Part shown: piece by piece, positions 33,976 to 41,289 of the stretch
Position numbering within the stretch: position 1 is the stretch's first letter
How the letters are laid out: each line of letters begins with the position of its first letter
Translations under genes and position numbers: made by a program
Notes under the pieces: generated by a model
The model's database searches: none
What the model saw: the letters and a program-made list of their open reading frames with translations, nothing else
Told to the model about the DNA's origin: nothing
DNA from: Parasphingorhabdus halotolerans
GTDB taxonomy: Bacteria > Pseudomonadota > Alphaproteobacteria > Sphingomonadales > Sphingomonadaceae
Direction of reading: 5' to 3'
Length of the DNA stretch: 64,000 bases
NCBI RefSeq assembly: GCF_012516475.1
Contig: NZ_CP051217.1
Coordinates: 1,736,001-1,800,000 of the forward strand

Positions 33976-35226
33976 ATGCCAACGGCTGCGCGCCCCGACT
34001 CTGCGGGTTCTGCTCCTGCGGGTCAGCAATCCATATTGCTGTTTGTCGCTTTTATCGTGTTCATCGATATGATGGGCATCGGCCTCATATTGCCGGTCAT
34101 GCCTTCATTGATTGAGGGCATCACCGGTGCGAGCATCGACCGGGCAGCAGAAATTGGCGGCTGGTTGCTGTTTGCCTATGCCACCATGCAATTCCTGTTT
34201 GCGCCAATTATCGGCGGACTGAGCGACCGGTTCGGGCGGAGACCAGTGTTGCTGACCACCTTGTTTTTGCTCGGCCTCGACTATGTGATTATGGCATGGG
34301 CACCTGCGCTCGTTTGGCTTTTTGTCGGGCGTATCATATCCGGGGTGATGGGCGCGAGCTGGGCGGCAGCTAACAGTTGTGTTGCCGATGTCGCCAAGCC
34401 AGAAGAGCGCGGCAAGTTTTTCGGCATTTTGGGCGGAGCAGGCGCGATGGGCTTTGTTATTGGCCCGGGTATTGGTGGCATATTAGGCGAATATAATGAC
34501 CGGCTGCCGTTCATTGCAGCCGCCGTTCTTGCGCTCGTCGGAACCGCAGTAGGTATTTTGATCCTGAAGGAGACCTTGCCACAGGAAAAGCGCCGGGCCT
34601 TCACTATTGTGCGCGCCAATCCGCTCGGCAGCCTGCTCCAGATGTCAAAAACGCCACTGGTCATCGGTTTTCTGGCGGCAATATTCATCCTGCAACTCGC
34701 CGCGCAGGCGCAAATCGCGGTTTGGGCCTATTGGCTTATCGAACGCTTTGACTGGAGCAAAACGCAAATCGGGTTCAGCGTTGTCCTGTTCGGAATCTTG
34801 CTGGCATTGGTACAGGGCGGGCTGGTCGGCAGGCTCATCGGTCGCATCGGCGAACGGCGCACCGCCTATTTCGGCCTGATGTTCGGTATTCCCGCTTACC
34901 TCACCTTTGCCTTCGCGCCGAATGACTGGTTCGTCTATGTCGGCATTGTTGTTGGCGCGGCCAGCGGCTTTGCTTTCCCCGCAATGCAGCAGATGATGAG
35001 CAACCGGATCAGCGAAGATGCCCAGGGTGAGTTGCAGGGCGCAATCGCCAGCACGGTAAGCCTGACGTCGATTGTTGGCCCGGTCATGATGACCGCAGTA
35101 TTCGGCGCTTATGCCGATCAACAGGGATTGTATTTTCCCGGCGCGCCGTTTCTGGTCGGGGCTGGTCTGATGCTGGTTTCAATCCTGGTCTATGCTGCCA
35201 CCGCGCGGCGGCATTACAGCGCCTAG
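33976..35226 (+). CDS. TCR/Tet-type MFS transporter
   Basis: A 416-residue carrier with twelve membrane segments. The first helix reads F-I-D-M-M-G-I-G-L-I-L-P-V-M-P, and the loop 2-3 motif is G-G-L-S-D-R-F-G-R-R-P, as in the TetA-like drug:proton antiporter branch. The substrate cannot be told; many such proteins are not tetracycline pumps. ATG 33976 has GGA eight bases upstream and is preferred to ATG 33964. Its TAG stop shares a CTAG palindrome with the stop of the convergent GDPD gene. Confidence 0.87.
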   Translation: MPTAARPDSAGSAPAGQQSILLFVAFIVFIDMMGIGLILPVMPSLIEGITGASIDRAAEIGGWLLFAYATMQFLFAPIIGGLSDRFGRRPVLLTTLFLLGLDYVIMAWAPALVWLFVGRIISGVMGASWAAANSCVADVAKPEERGKFFGILGGAGAMGFVIGPGIGGILGEYNDRLPFIAAAVLALVGTAVGILILKETLPQEKRRAFTIVRANPLGSLLQMSKTPLVIGFLAAIFILQLAAQAQIAVWAYWLIERFDWSKTQIGFSVVLFGILLALVQGGLVGRLIGRIGERRTAYFGLMFGIPAYLTFAFAPNDWFVYVGIVVGAASGFAFPAMQQMMSNRISEDAQGELQGAIASTVSLTSIVGPVMMTAVFGAYADQQGLYFPGAPFLVGAGLMLVSILVYAATARRHYSA

Positions 35227-36305
35227 CGCTTCGCGACAGAGACGGCCTGCGCCGGATTATCGCTGAAAATACCATCTACACCGGCAGCAATGAAACGCAG
35301 AATTTCGCCTTCCAGATCGCCCGTTCCGGCCGGGTCAATGCCGCTCTTGAAATCCGTGGGCAGAAAATAATTTTCCCGCCGGAAGGTCCAGGGATGCACG
35401 ACCAACCCCGCCTTATGAGCCGCTTGCACCAGTCTTGTTGGTTCGGTTAGCTGGCCAAGTGCGTTGCGGCCGATCACCATTTCCTTGGGCGGCCCCAGTC
35501 CATCAGCATAGGTCGCTATTTCTTTCAGGCCATCAGGAGTGATCATCGATGCATAAGTCTGTCCGTCGACATCCGGCGGTCCACCTTCACTAGCGACCAG
35601 CTGCACAAGGCGTATTTCGGTTTTTGCATTGAGCACCTTGAGATTGCCTACCTCGAAAGACTGGATAAACACAGGATCATCGCCATCTTCAAAACCATAT
35701 TGCGCAAGCAATTTGAGCAATGGCTCCTCATGCGCGAGCCCAATCGACGCAAAATAGCCCGGATGCTTGGTCTCCGGATAGACGCCGATCCGCTGGCCGG
35801 TGTTCGCTTCATGCGCCTTCAACAGATCCAGCACTTCCGCAAAGGTTGGAATCTCATACCGGCCATCATATTGCGTGTTGGCCGCGCGCAAATCCGGCAG
35901 ACGTTCTTTGGCTCGCAATGTCTTGAGTTCAGCAAGCGTGAAATCTTCGGTGAACCAGCCCGATATTTCCTGACCATCGATGATCTTGGTGGTTTTGCGG
36001 TCCGCAAATTCGGGCTTATCCGCGACGTCGGTCGTCCCGCTAATCTCGTTCTCATGGCGCGCAACCAGCACATCGTCTTTGGTCAGCACCAGATCGGGTT
36101 CGATAAAATCCGCACCCTGCTCAATCGCCAGTTGATAGGCCGCCAATGTATGCTCGGGCCGTTCTCCACTAGCACCGCGATGCGCGATTATGATTGGCGG
36201 CTCACCGGATAAAGTCGGCACTTTTGCTGCTCCCTGCCCTGATTCTCCCGCACATGCTGCCAACAGCAAAATTGCAAAAGCACAAAGCAGGCGAGTGAAT
36301 ATCAT
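35223..36305 (-). CDS. glpQ: glycerophosphodiester phosphodiesterase lipoprotein
   Basis: A 360-residue protein with a lipobox (L-L-A-A-C near 18) and a TIM-barrel GDPD domain. Catalytic and calcium residues are in I-A-H-R-G-A-S-G-E-R-P-E-H-T near 40 and E-P-D-L-V-L-T-K-D-D near 69, followed by A-R-H-E. It hydrolyses glycerophosphodiesters to glycerol-3-phosphate and an alcohol, probably in the periplasm. The lipid anchor suggests the membrane face. The length fits the GlpQ type rather than the short UgpQ type. It overlaps the DUF427 stop (ATGA). Confidence 0.9.
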   Translation of the reverse strand: MIFTRLLCAFAILLLAACAGESGQGAAKVPTLSGEPPIIIAHRGASGERPEHTLAAYQLAIEQGADFIEPDLVLTKDDVLVARHENEISGTTDVADKPEFADRKTTKIIDGQEISGWFTEDFTLAELKTLRAKERLPDLRAANTQYDGRYEIPTFAEVLDLLKAHEANTGQRIGVYPETKHPGYFASIGLAHEEPLLKLLAQYGFEDGDDPVFIQSFEVGNLKVLNAKTEIRLVQLVASEGGPPDVDGQTYASMITPDGLKEIATYADGLGPPKEMVIGRNALGQLTEPTRLVQAAHKAGLVVHPWTFRRENYFLPTDFKSGIDPAGTGDLEGEILRFIAAGVDGIFSDNPAQAVSVAKR

Positions 36306-36586
36306 GTAGTGACTTCTACACCTTTCCAGAACGCGATGCGATCCTTGATCTCTGCCGCTTTCTCTTTCGGTGTCGGATAAAACCAGGCTGCGTCCTCATT
36401 GGTTTCGCCATTGACGACCAGTGTGTGATAAGACGCGTCACCCTTCCACGGACAGTGAGAAGTCGTCTCGCTGCTGGTCAGATATTTCGACCAGACCGCA
36501 TCACGCGGGAAATAATGATTGCCCTCGACCACCACCGTGTCATCACTCTCGGCAATCACTGCGCCATTCCATTTTGCTGTCGCCAA
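36302..36586 (-). CDS. DUF427 family protein
   Basis: A 94-residue protein with the compact beta-tent DUF427 fold: A-K-W-N-G-A-V-I-A-E-S-D-D-T near the start, N-H-Y-F-P-R-D-A-V near 25, and C-P-W-K-G-D-A-S-Y-H near 45. Role unknown. The open frame reaches 36646, but TTG 36586 follows AAGGA by good spacing and gives the standard M-A-T-A-K-W-N start. It overlaps the preceding membrane gene by about 30 bases and the GDPD start by four, so the genes are translated in series. Confidence 0.85.
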   Translation of the reverse strand: MATAKWNGAVIAESDDTVVVEGNHYFPRDAVWSKYLTSSETTSHCPWKGDASYHTLVVNGETNEDAAWFYPTPKEKAAEIKDRIAFWKGVEVTT

Positions 36587-37107
36587 TTTCTTTTCCTTCC
36601 CTGAACGATGAGGACCGCGCCTGTCAAAACCGACAGCGGAGTCCAAATCCAGATTACTTCGGACACAAGTACCCGAAAACCGCGTTCAGAGATAAAATTG
36701 TCGATCCCGATTGGCGATACGGCAATCGGGGTAATCGACGCAAAATAGCGATTGTGATCAAATGGCCAGAACAGTGCGGCACCTAGCCCGCCGTTGGTCA
36801 GCATGTCTAGTAGGCCGTGGGAAGCCATTGCGATGAAGAGATAAGCTGCGGCGATCCAATATTTCCGGGGACGCCAGACGGCTATGGCGAGAAGCGCAGC
36901 GGCGGCGGCAAAAACAAAGCTATGCGTTGCGCCGCGATGGCCCCAACTGTCGGCATAATCCACTCCAAAACGAAACCCGATCACATCGGCGTCGGGCAGC
37001 ATTGCAAAAGCTATTCCTGTTACAAGAACCGGCACCGATATCCGGCCGCGACCCAGCATCAACGCGCCCGCTATCGGCACCGCTGCATGGGACATGATGG
37101 TGGGCAT
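36556..37107 (-). CDS. YdjM/YbcI-type membrane-bound metal-dependent hydrolase
   Basis: A 183-residue inner-membrane protein of the DUF457 group. Conserved residues lie at M-S-H-A-A-V near 5, L-P-D-A-D-V near 37, H-R-G-A-T-H-S near 57-63, and S-H-G-L-L-D-M-L-T-N-G-G near 96. The H-R-G-x-T-H-S and D-x-D elements form the putative metal site. The substrate is unknown; E. coli YdjM is LexA-controlled, though I see no LexA site here. The start overlaps the ArsC-like stop by one base. Confidence 0.88.
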   Translation of the reverse strand: MPTIMSHAAVPIAGALMLGRGRISVPVLVTGIAFAMLPDADVIGFRFGVDYADSWGHRGATHSFVFAAAAALLAIAVWRPRKYWIAAAYLFIAMASHGLLDMLTNGGLGAALFWPFDHNRYFASITPIAVSPIGIDNFISERGFRVLVSEVIWIWTPLSVLTGAVLIVQGRKRNWRQQNGMAQ

Positions 37108-37475
37108 TAGCTGTTACGCGCTGCCAGCCCTGCCGCTTCATAGTCCGAAGCCTTGAACCCGACGACCAGCTCGTCGCCATGCTCGAGCACCGGGCGCTTA
37201 ATCATGCTGGGGTTTTCCGCCATCAGCATCACCGCTGTGTCATCACTGACATTTTGCTTCACCATATCGGGCAATTTTTTGAACGTTGTGCCGCGCTTGT
37301 TGAGCAGGGTTTCCCAGCCGACCTGAAGCACCCACATTTCCAGTTTTTCCTTGGTAATTCCAGATTTTTTATAGTCATGGAATACATAGTTTATACCGTT
37401 GCGTTCCATCCAGTTGCGCGCTTTTTTTATCGTATCGCAATTGGAGATACCGTACATTTTGGTTTCGTTACTCAT
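37107..37475 (-). CDS. ArsC/YffB-family thioredoxin-fold reductase
   Basis: A 122-residue protein of the ArsC/Spx family, YffB subgroup: M-Y-G-I-S-N-C-D-T-I-K-K-A-R-N-W near 7-22 with one cysteine, F-H-D-Y-K-K-S-G near 32, L-L-N-K-R-G-T-T-F-K near 57, and I-K-R-P-V-L near 92-97. True arsenate reduction is unlikely, since no ars genes accompany it and the YffB group is of uncertain function. It is translationally coupled to the downstream membrane gene. Confidence 0.85.
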   Translation of the reverse strand: MSNETKMYGISNCDTIKKARNWMERNGINYVFHDYKKSGITKEKLEMWVLQVGWETLLNKRGTTFKKLPDMVKQNVSDDTAVMLMAENPSMIKRPVLEHGDELVVGFKASDYEAAGLAARNS

Positions 37476-37502
37476 GATACCCGTCCTGTTAAATGGCTCT
37501 GT

Positions 37503-37901
37503 TTAGAGCCTCAAATTGCCTGTGGCGCCTTTGCCGAATTGACCGCCCAGAAACATGATGATCTTTGCCAGCAAAGTGGCATGCAGGAAGATAAGTAATG
37601 TTACATCCTCCGGAATCAACCAGAGCGCGAGATAGGGAAATATCGTGAGATTAGCTATCACAAAAAGCAGCTTGCCAATCTTGCCACTATTGGTCCGCCA
37701 CGCCGCGCGGGTTGCTTCGGTAGAATGGGACACCAGACCGGCACCCAAATTCCAGACCAGAAACAGCAGCAGGATCGATAATGGCGGATCCAGCTCTGAC
37801 AGCGCCAGCACATAGCCGCCCAATAAAAGGCCAAATAAATGCGCGCCAATGACATTAAGGATCGGCGGGCGGTAACCGTGGGGAAGTGAAAGCAATTTCA
37901 T
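37503..37901 (-). CDS. small membrane protein, unrecognised
   Basis: A 132-residue protein with about three or four hydrophobic segments, at 15-35, 40-58, 78-95 and 100-115. A basic stretch A-T-R-A-A-W-R-T-N-S-G-K-I-G-K separates the middle helices. I do not recognise the family. It lies upstream of the ArsC-like gene on the same strand with a 27-base gap and may belong to that operon. Confidence 0.65.
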   Translation of the reverse strand: MKLLSLPHGYRPPILNVIGAHLFGLLLGGYVLALSELDPPLSILLLFLVWNLGAGLVSHSTEATRAAWRTNSGKIGKLLFVIANLTIFPYLALWLIPEDVTLLIFLHATLLAKIIMFLGGQFGKGATGNLRL

Positions 37902-38075
37902 GAGGCGCTAATTCCGTTTTTATTGTTCAGCGTCAACCGATTTCCCCAGCGGAGCCGAGAGGAAAAAGCAGAAGAAGGGGAAGGCTGGAACATGAGGCAG
38001 GTTGTACCGATTCTCGCTTGTGTAGGACAGTGTTGTTGGACATTTTTTAAGAGAATACCCGGATCCAATCCGCCG

Positions 38076-38477
38076 CTAGGCCTTCTCATACCCTTCGGCC
38101 AGTTGTCGAACCTCATGATCGGGATCAAACCACGGCGCGGCATCCGATCGCCAGATATGGGCGTCTGGCTTTTGCGTAATCACTGTATCCATGCAACCCA
38201 TGCGTAACAGCACCATGTTCGCCTCTTTCCGTTCGGCAATCAGTTGCGATCCGCATTTGCTGCAGAAATACCGGTTTTTGCCCGGCGATGACTCAAAACT
38301 ATTGAGAAACTCGACGCCGCTGGTCCACCTGAAGGCCTTATGCGTGATTGGCATGACACTGGAAAAGGCAGCGCTATGGGCTTTCCGGCAGGTTTGGCAA
38401 TGGCAGTGAATGATGATGCTCGGATCGCAGTCTGCTTCATATTCTACCGACCCACACAAACAGCTTCCGTTTAACAT
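38076..38477 (-). CDS. GFA family (glutathione-dependent formaldehyde-activating type) protein
   Basis: A 133-residue zinc protein of the GFA/CENP-V fold. Zinc ligands are seen in G-S-C-L-C-G near 4-9, H-C-H-C-Q-T-C near 24-30 and F-C-S-K-C-G near 72-77. Few members have been shown to act on S-hydroxymethylglutathione, so the exact reaction is open. The start overlaps the GNAT stop by one base. Confidence 0.9.
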   Translation of the reverse strand: MLNGSCLCGSVEYEADCDPSIIIHCHCQTCRKAHSAAFSSVMPITHKAFRWTSGVEFLNSFESSPGKNRYFCSKCGSQLIAERKEANMVLLRMGCMDTVITQKPDAHIWRSDAAPWFDPDHEVRQLAEGYEKA

Positions 38478-38920
38478 TATCCAGCTCCTAAACCCTGATC
38501 CAGTCGGCGACCGATCGTCACGACCGGCTGTACCTCATAACCCAACGCTTTGTAAAAACCGATAGCCTGCTCATTATCTTCCCGCACCATCAACTGGATT
38601 TTCGGGGCGCTGTGTTGCTCGAGCCACTGTTCGGCAGCCTTCATCATTTTCCGGCCCAAACCTGCGAGCCGATTGTCCGGATCAACCGCCAGATAATAGG
38701 CCCAGCCGCGATGGCCATCGAAACCAACCATGACGGCAGCAGCGATTTGACCGCCCTGTTTCAGGATTAAAATATCCGATTTCGCGCCCGCCACCGCCAA
38801 CCGGAAATCTGCAGAGGCGTCGTTCCATGGCCGCGTTAAGCCGCAAGCTTCCCATAGCAGAATGATTGCATCGCTATCCTTGGGAGTAGCAACGAGGATA
38901 TCATGACCAAGTTCGCTCAT
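38477..38920 (-). CDS. GNAT family acetyltransferase (YpeA-like)
   Basis: A 147-residue acetyl-CoA-dependent transferase. The core is A-Y-Y-L-A-V-D-P-D-N-R-L-A-G-L-G-R-K-M-M, where the R/Q-x-x-G-x-G/A loop binds acetyl-CoA near 82-90. N-E-Q-A-I-G-F-Y-K-A-L-G-Y near 116-128 closes the fold. It resembles YpeA, with the P-W-N-D motif near 31. The acceptor is unknown. It starts four bases from the stop of the alcohol-dehydrogenase-like gene. Confidence 0.88.
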   Translation of the reverse strand: MSELGHDILVATPKDSDAIILLWEACGLTRPWNDASADFRLAVAGAKSDILILKQGGQIAAAVMVGFDGHRGWAYYLAVDPDNRLAGLGRKMMKAAEQWLEQHSAPKIQLMVREDNEQAIGFYKALGYEVQPVVTIGRRLDQGLGAG

Positions 38921-38923
38921 CGA

Positions 38924-39931
38924 TCAAATATCGACGATAATCTTCCCGAAATGCGCGCCGGATTCCTGATGGCGGAACGCATCACCCAGATCAGCCAGCG
39001 GAAAATGCTTGTCGAGGATCGGCTTGATGCCATTGGCGTTAATCGCCGCGATCATGTCCTGCTGCTGCGCGCGACTGCCCACGGTTAGCCCCTGGACGCG
39101 AAGGTTTTTCGCCATCAACATCGCGGTCTGCACCGGTCCGGCAAATCCGGTCAGCACACCGATCAAGGCCACATGGCCGCCAATCCGCGTCGCCATCATC
39201 GACTGGTCGAGCGTCCCCGCGCCGCCAATTTCAACCACACAATCGACGCCTTTACCGCCGGTGAGTTCGAGCACTTTTGGTCCCCAGGCTTCGACTTCCT
39301 TATAGTTGATCAGATGATCCGCGCCGAGTTCCTTCAAACGCATTAATTTGTCGTTGGAAGAGGAGGTCGCAATAACCGTCGCGCCCGACGCCTTGGCAAA
39401 TTGCAGCGCGAAGATCGAAACCCCGCCCGTGCCTTGCACCAGCACCGTGTCACCCGGCTTTACCGTGCCATCAACAAAAAGCGCGCGCCATGCGGTGAGG
39501 CCAGCGCAAGTCAACGTCGCCGCTTCGGCGGCGGTGTAGCCTTCGGGTGACTTGGTCCATGACGTGGTGGGCCCAACGGCTTGCTCGACCGCATATCCGT
39601 CAATCCCGTCACCCGGCACGCGGGCAAAACCGCCCACCGGTGGGTCGCCATCAATCCAGTCGGGGAAAAAGGTGGAGACCACGGCATCGCCGACCTTAAA
39701 TTCGGTCACGCCCTCGCCCACCGCCGTCACTTCGCCCGCGCCATCGGACATCGGGATGCGGTTTTCGGCGGTTGGCAACATGCCCTTGACCACCGCATAG
39801 TCGTGATAGTTGAGGCTGGATGCGCGCAGCCGGACCGTGATTTCACCCGCTCCGGGCGCGGCGGGATCGGGCAGGTCAACCAGTTTGAGATTATCGAGCG
39901 ATGCGGGGGATTGGAGTTGGATGGCTTTCAT
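38924..39931 (-). CDS. zinc-type alcohol dehydrogenase / quinone oxidoreductase-like protein
   Basis: A 335-residue MDR-superfamily NAD(P)-dependent oxidoreductase. It has an N-terminal GroES-like domain with S-S-L-N-Y-H-D-Y near 43 and S-D-G-A-G-E-V near 66, and a Rossmann domain with V-Q-G-T-G-G-V-S near 168. The catalytic cysteine of zinc dehydrogenases is replaced by the L-N-Y-H-D pattern, so it is likely zinc-free and quinone-oxidoreductase-like. ATG 39931 was chosen; the frame upstream to 40183 has no family sequence. A long perfect-arm operator lies just upstream. Confidence 0.87.
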   Translation of the reverse strand: MKAIQLQSPASLDNLKLVDLPDPAAPGAGEITVRLRASSLNYHDYAVVKGMLPTAENRIPMSDGAGEVTAVGEGVTEFKVGDAVVSTFFPDWIDGDPPVGGFARVPGDGIDGYAVEQAVGPTTSWTKSPEGYTAAEAATLTCAGLTAWRALFVDGTVKPGDTVLVQGTGGVSIFALQFAKASGATVIATSSSNDKLMRLKELGADHLINYKEVEAWGPKVLELTGGKGVDCVVEIGGAGTLDQSMMATRIGGHVALIGVLTGFAGPVQTAMLMAKNLRVQGLTVGSRAQQQDMIAAINANGIKPILDKHFPLADLGDAFRHQESGAHFGKIIVDI

Positions 39932-39944
39932 AAGGTTTTCGCCT

Positions 39945-39966
39945 TGTTTAATTGAACAATTAAACA
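39945..39966. promoter_or_regulatory. operator-like inverted repeat upstream of the MDR oxidoreductase
   Basis: Ten-base arms TGTTTAATTG and CAATTAAACA are exact inverse complements separated by two bases. The element lies 13 bases upstream of ATG 39931. Such a symmetric AT-rich site is typical of a dimeric helix-turn-helix repressor, for example the TetR or HxlR type. No regulator gene is adjacent. Confidence 0.6.
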
Positions 39967-40039
39967 CTGTGTATCGACCGGCTCTGCATGGGTCAACGTC
40001 TTGAGTCACGCTCCGATAAGCCACTAAAGGCCAAGCATC

Positions 40040-40068
40040 TTGACAAAAAGACACTTTGGTGTCATTTT
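40040..40068 (+). promoter_or_regulatory. toxin-antitoxin promoter with internal operator
   Basis: TTGACA at 40040 is a perfect -35 box. An inverted repeat AAAAGACAC / GTGTCATTTT lies directly after it at 40046-40068, over the spacer and weak -10 (CATTTT). It is 23 bases before the antitoxin start. Autorepression by the ParD-like protein at this site is inferred. Confidence 0.5.
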
Positions 40069-40091
40069 GACACCTCACTAAAGAGACAGTT

Positions 40092-40442
40092 ATGGCAAAA
40101 ACAATCAAAATTGACGACGAACTTATGGAAGTCATCGGCCGCGAGGCGGAGCTGATGAGCCGCTCGCTTGCCGGGCAGGTCAAGCACTGGGTGCGGATCG
40201 GGATGAGTATCGAAAAATCCCGCTTTTTCGATCAGTCCCGCATTGTCGAGGCGCTCAGCGGAAAACTGCCGCCCGATGCGCTGACCGCCGAGGAACAGGA
40301 AGCCTATATAGATGGTCTGTTCGACGCCGCCCGTTCCGGCACGCGCGAGCAGGAAAAGTTTTTTGCAAAACGGCGTGCAGATGGCCTAGGCGCAGGGCTG
40401 CGTGATGGGAAAATCACCCGCGAAAGTGATACTGCTGCCTGA
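40092..40442 (+). CDS. ParD-like antitoxin of a type II toxin-antitoxin pair
   Basis: A 116-residue protein with the ParD-like opening M-A-K-T-I-K-I-D-D-E-L-M-E-V-I-G-R-E-A-E-L-M-S-R-S-L-A-G-Q-V-K-H-W, where residues 4-35 should form a ribbon-helix-helix DNA-binding fold. The acidic C-terminal region from about 60 would wrap the toxin. The frame is intact. Its stop overlaps the toxin start (TGATG), the usual coupling. The promoter contains an inverted repeat suited to autoregulation. Confidence 0.82.
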   Translation: MAKTIKIDDELMEVIGREAELMSRSLAGQVKHWVRIGMSIEKSRFFDQSRIVEALSGKLPPDALTAEEQEAYIDGLFDAARSGTREQEKFFAKRRADGLGAGLRDGKITRESDTAA

Positions 40443-41037
40443 TGGCAATAACCGCGGGTCGCCCGACACTGTTCCTGATCGCCGGGCCCAATGGTGCGGG
40501 CAAATCCACGTTTTACGACACGGTTCTGGCCCGCGTGTGGCCGCGCCATTTATCAATGCAGATATTATCCAGCGTGATGAACTGCGCGACCCCTCGCCCA
40601 AAGCCTCTTACCATGCCGCCGAAATCGCAGCAGAGCGGCGGCGCGAATTTATGGCCGACGGGCGATCGTTCGTTATGGAAACGGTATTCTCGCATCCGTC
40701 CAAACTTGATTTGCTGAACGACGCACGCGCGGCGGGCTATCGCATCATTGTTTTTCACCTGATGCTAGCCTCCCCCGCTCTGGCCGTCGCGCGCGTGGCA
40801 GAGCGTATCAGCGAAGGTGGGCATCCCGTCCCCGAAGAAAAAATCCGCACGCGTTTCGACCGCAACGGACCATTGATCCGCAAAGCCGCAATGCTCGCCG
40901 ACCGGGCGATGATCTTCGACGCCTCGGCGCTCAACGAAGCGCCGGTGATGCCAGTGGAACTGGCCAGCGGGCAAATTGTGCGGCGGGCTGATAAGGTCCC
41001 GGAGTGGTTTGATGGGCTTTATAGGGATTTGGGGTGA
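40442..41037 (+). pseudogene. zeta-toxin-like ATPase/kinase, frameshifted
   Basis: The first part (from ATG 40442) reads P-T-L-F-L-I-A-G-P-N-G-A-G-K-S-T-F-Y, a Walker A motif, then drifts into an unrelated frame and stops at 40717. The rest of the family sequence (F-I-N-A-D-I-I-Q-R-D-E-L...E-T-V-F-S-H-P-S-K-L-D...G-H-P-V-P-E-E-K-I-R) continues in the neighbouring frame to 41037. The break lies near 40543-40551 in a CG-rich tract, and a loss of one (or four) bases explains it. Repaired length is 198-199 residues, normal for these zeta-like kinases. The toxin is therefore probably dead, unless the base is a sequencing error. Confidence 0.85.
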
Positions 41038-41056
41038 GGTTTTTTTAAACGAAATA

Positions 41057-41146
41057 GTCACCCTGAACTCGTTTCAGGGTCCATTTCTCCGGCCTCACAG
41101 GCTGTGACTGGGTCACGATGGATGCTGAAACAAGTTCAGCATGACG
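41057..41146. repeat. REP-like inverted repeat, tttcag family
   Basis: The left arm is a hairpin ACCCTGAA / TTCAGGGT over a five-base loop; the right arm is a hairpin ATGCTGAA / TTCAGCAT. The two stems differ at two base pairs, each compensated within its own arm. It follows the toxin remnant. Confidence 0.88.
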
Positions 41147-41227
41147 AGTTTAGTGGGAAATCAGAGCGCCTCCTTACCTCGCCGAATAATTCGGGCGAAT
41201 GTCCCCGGATACACGCTCTCCACCATA

Positions 41228-41245
41228 CGGCATCGTACGATGCCG
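41228..41245. promoter_or_regulatory. 18-bp perfect palindrome downstream of guaA
   Basis: CGGCATCGTACGATGCCG is perfectly self-complementary and lies about 45 bases past the guaA stop (41290 side), in a gene-free gap of about 250 bases (41038-41289) that also holds a REP-like repeat. It may be a hairpin stabilising the guaA message or a protein-binding site. The rest of the gap shows nothing else I can name. Confidence 0.45.
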
Positions 41246-41289
41246 AGCGACGCGGGCGAATGCGCCCCGCGCATTCACTGTTAACCGCG

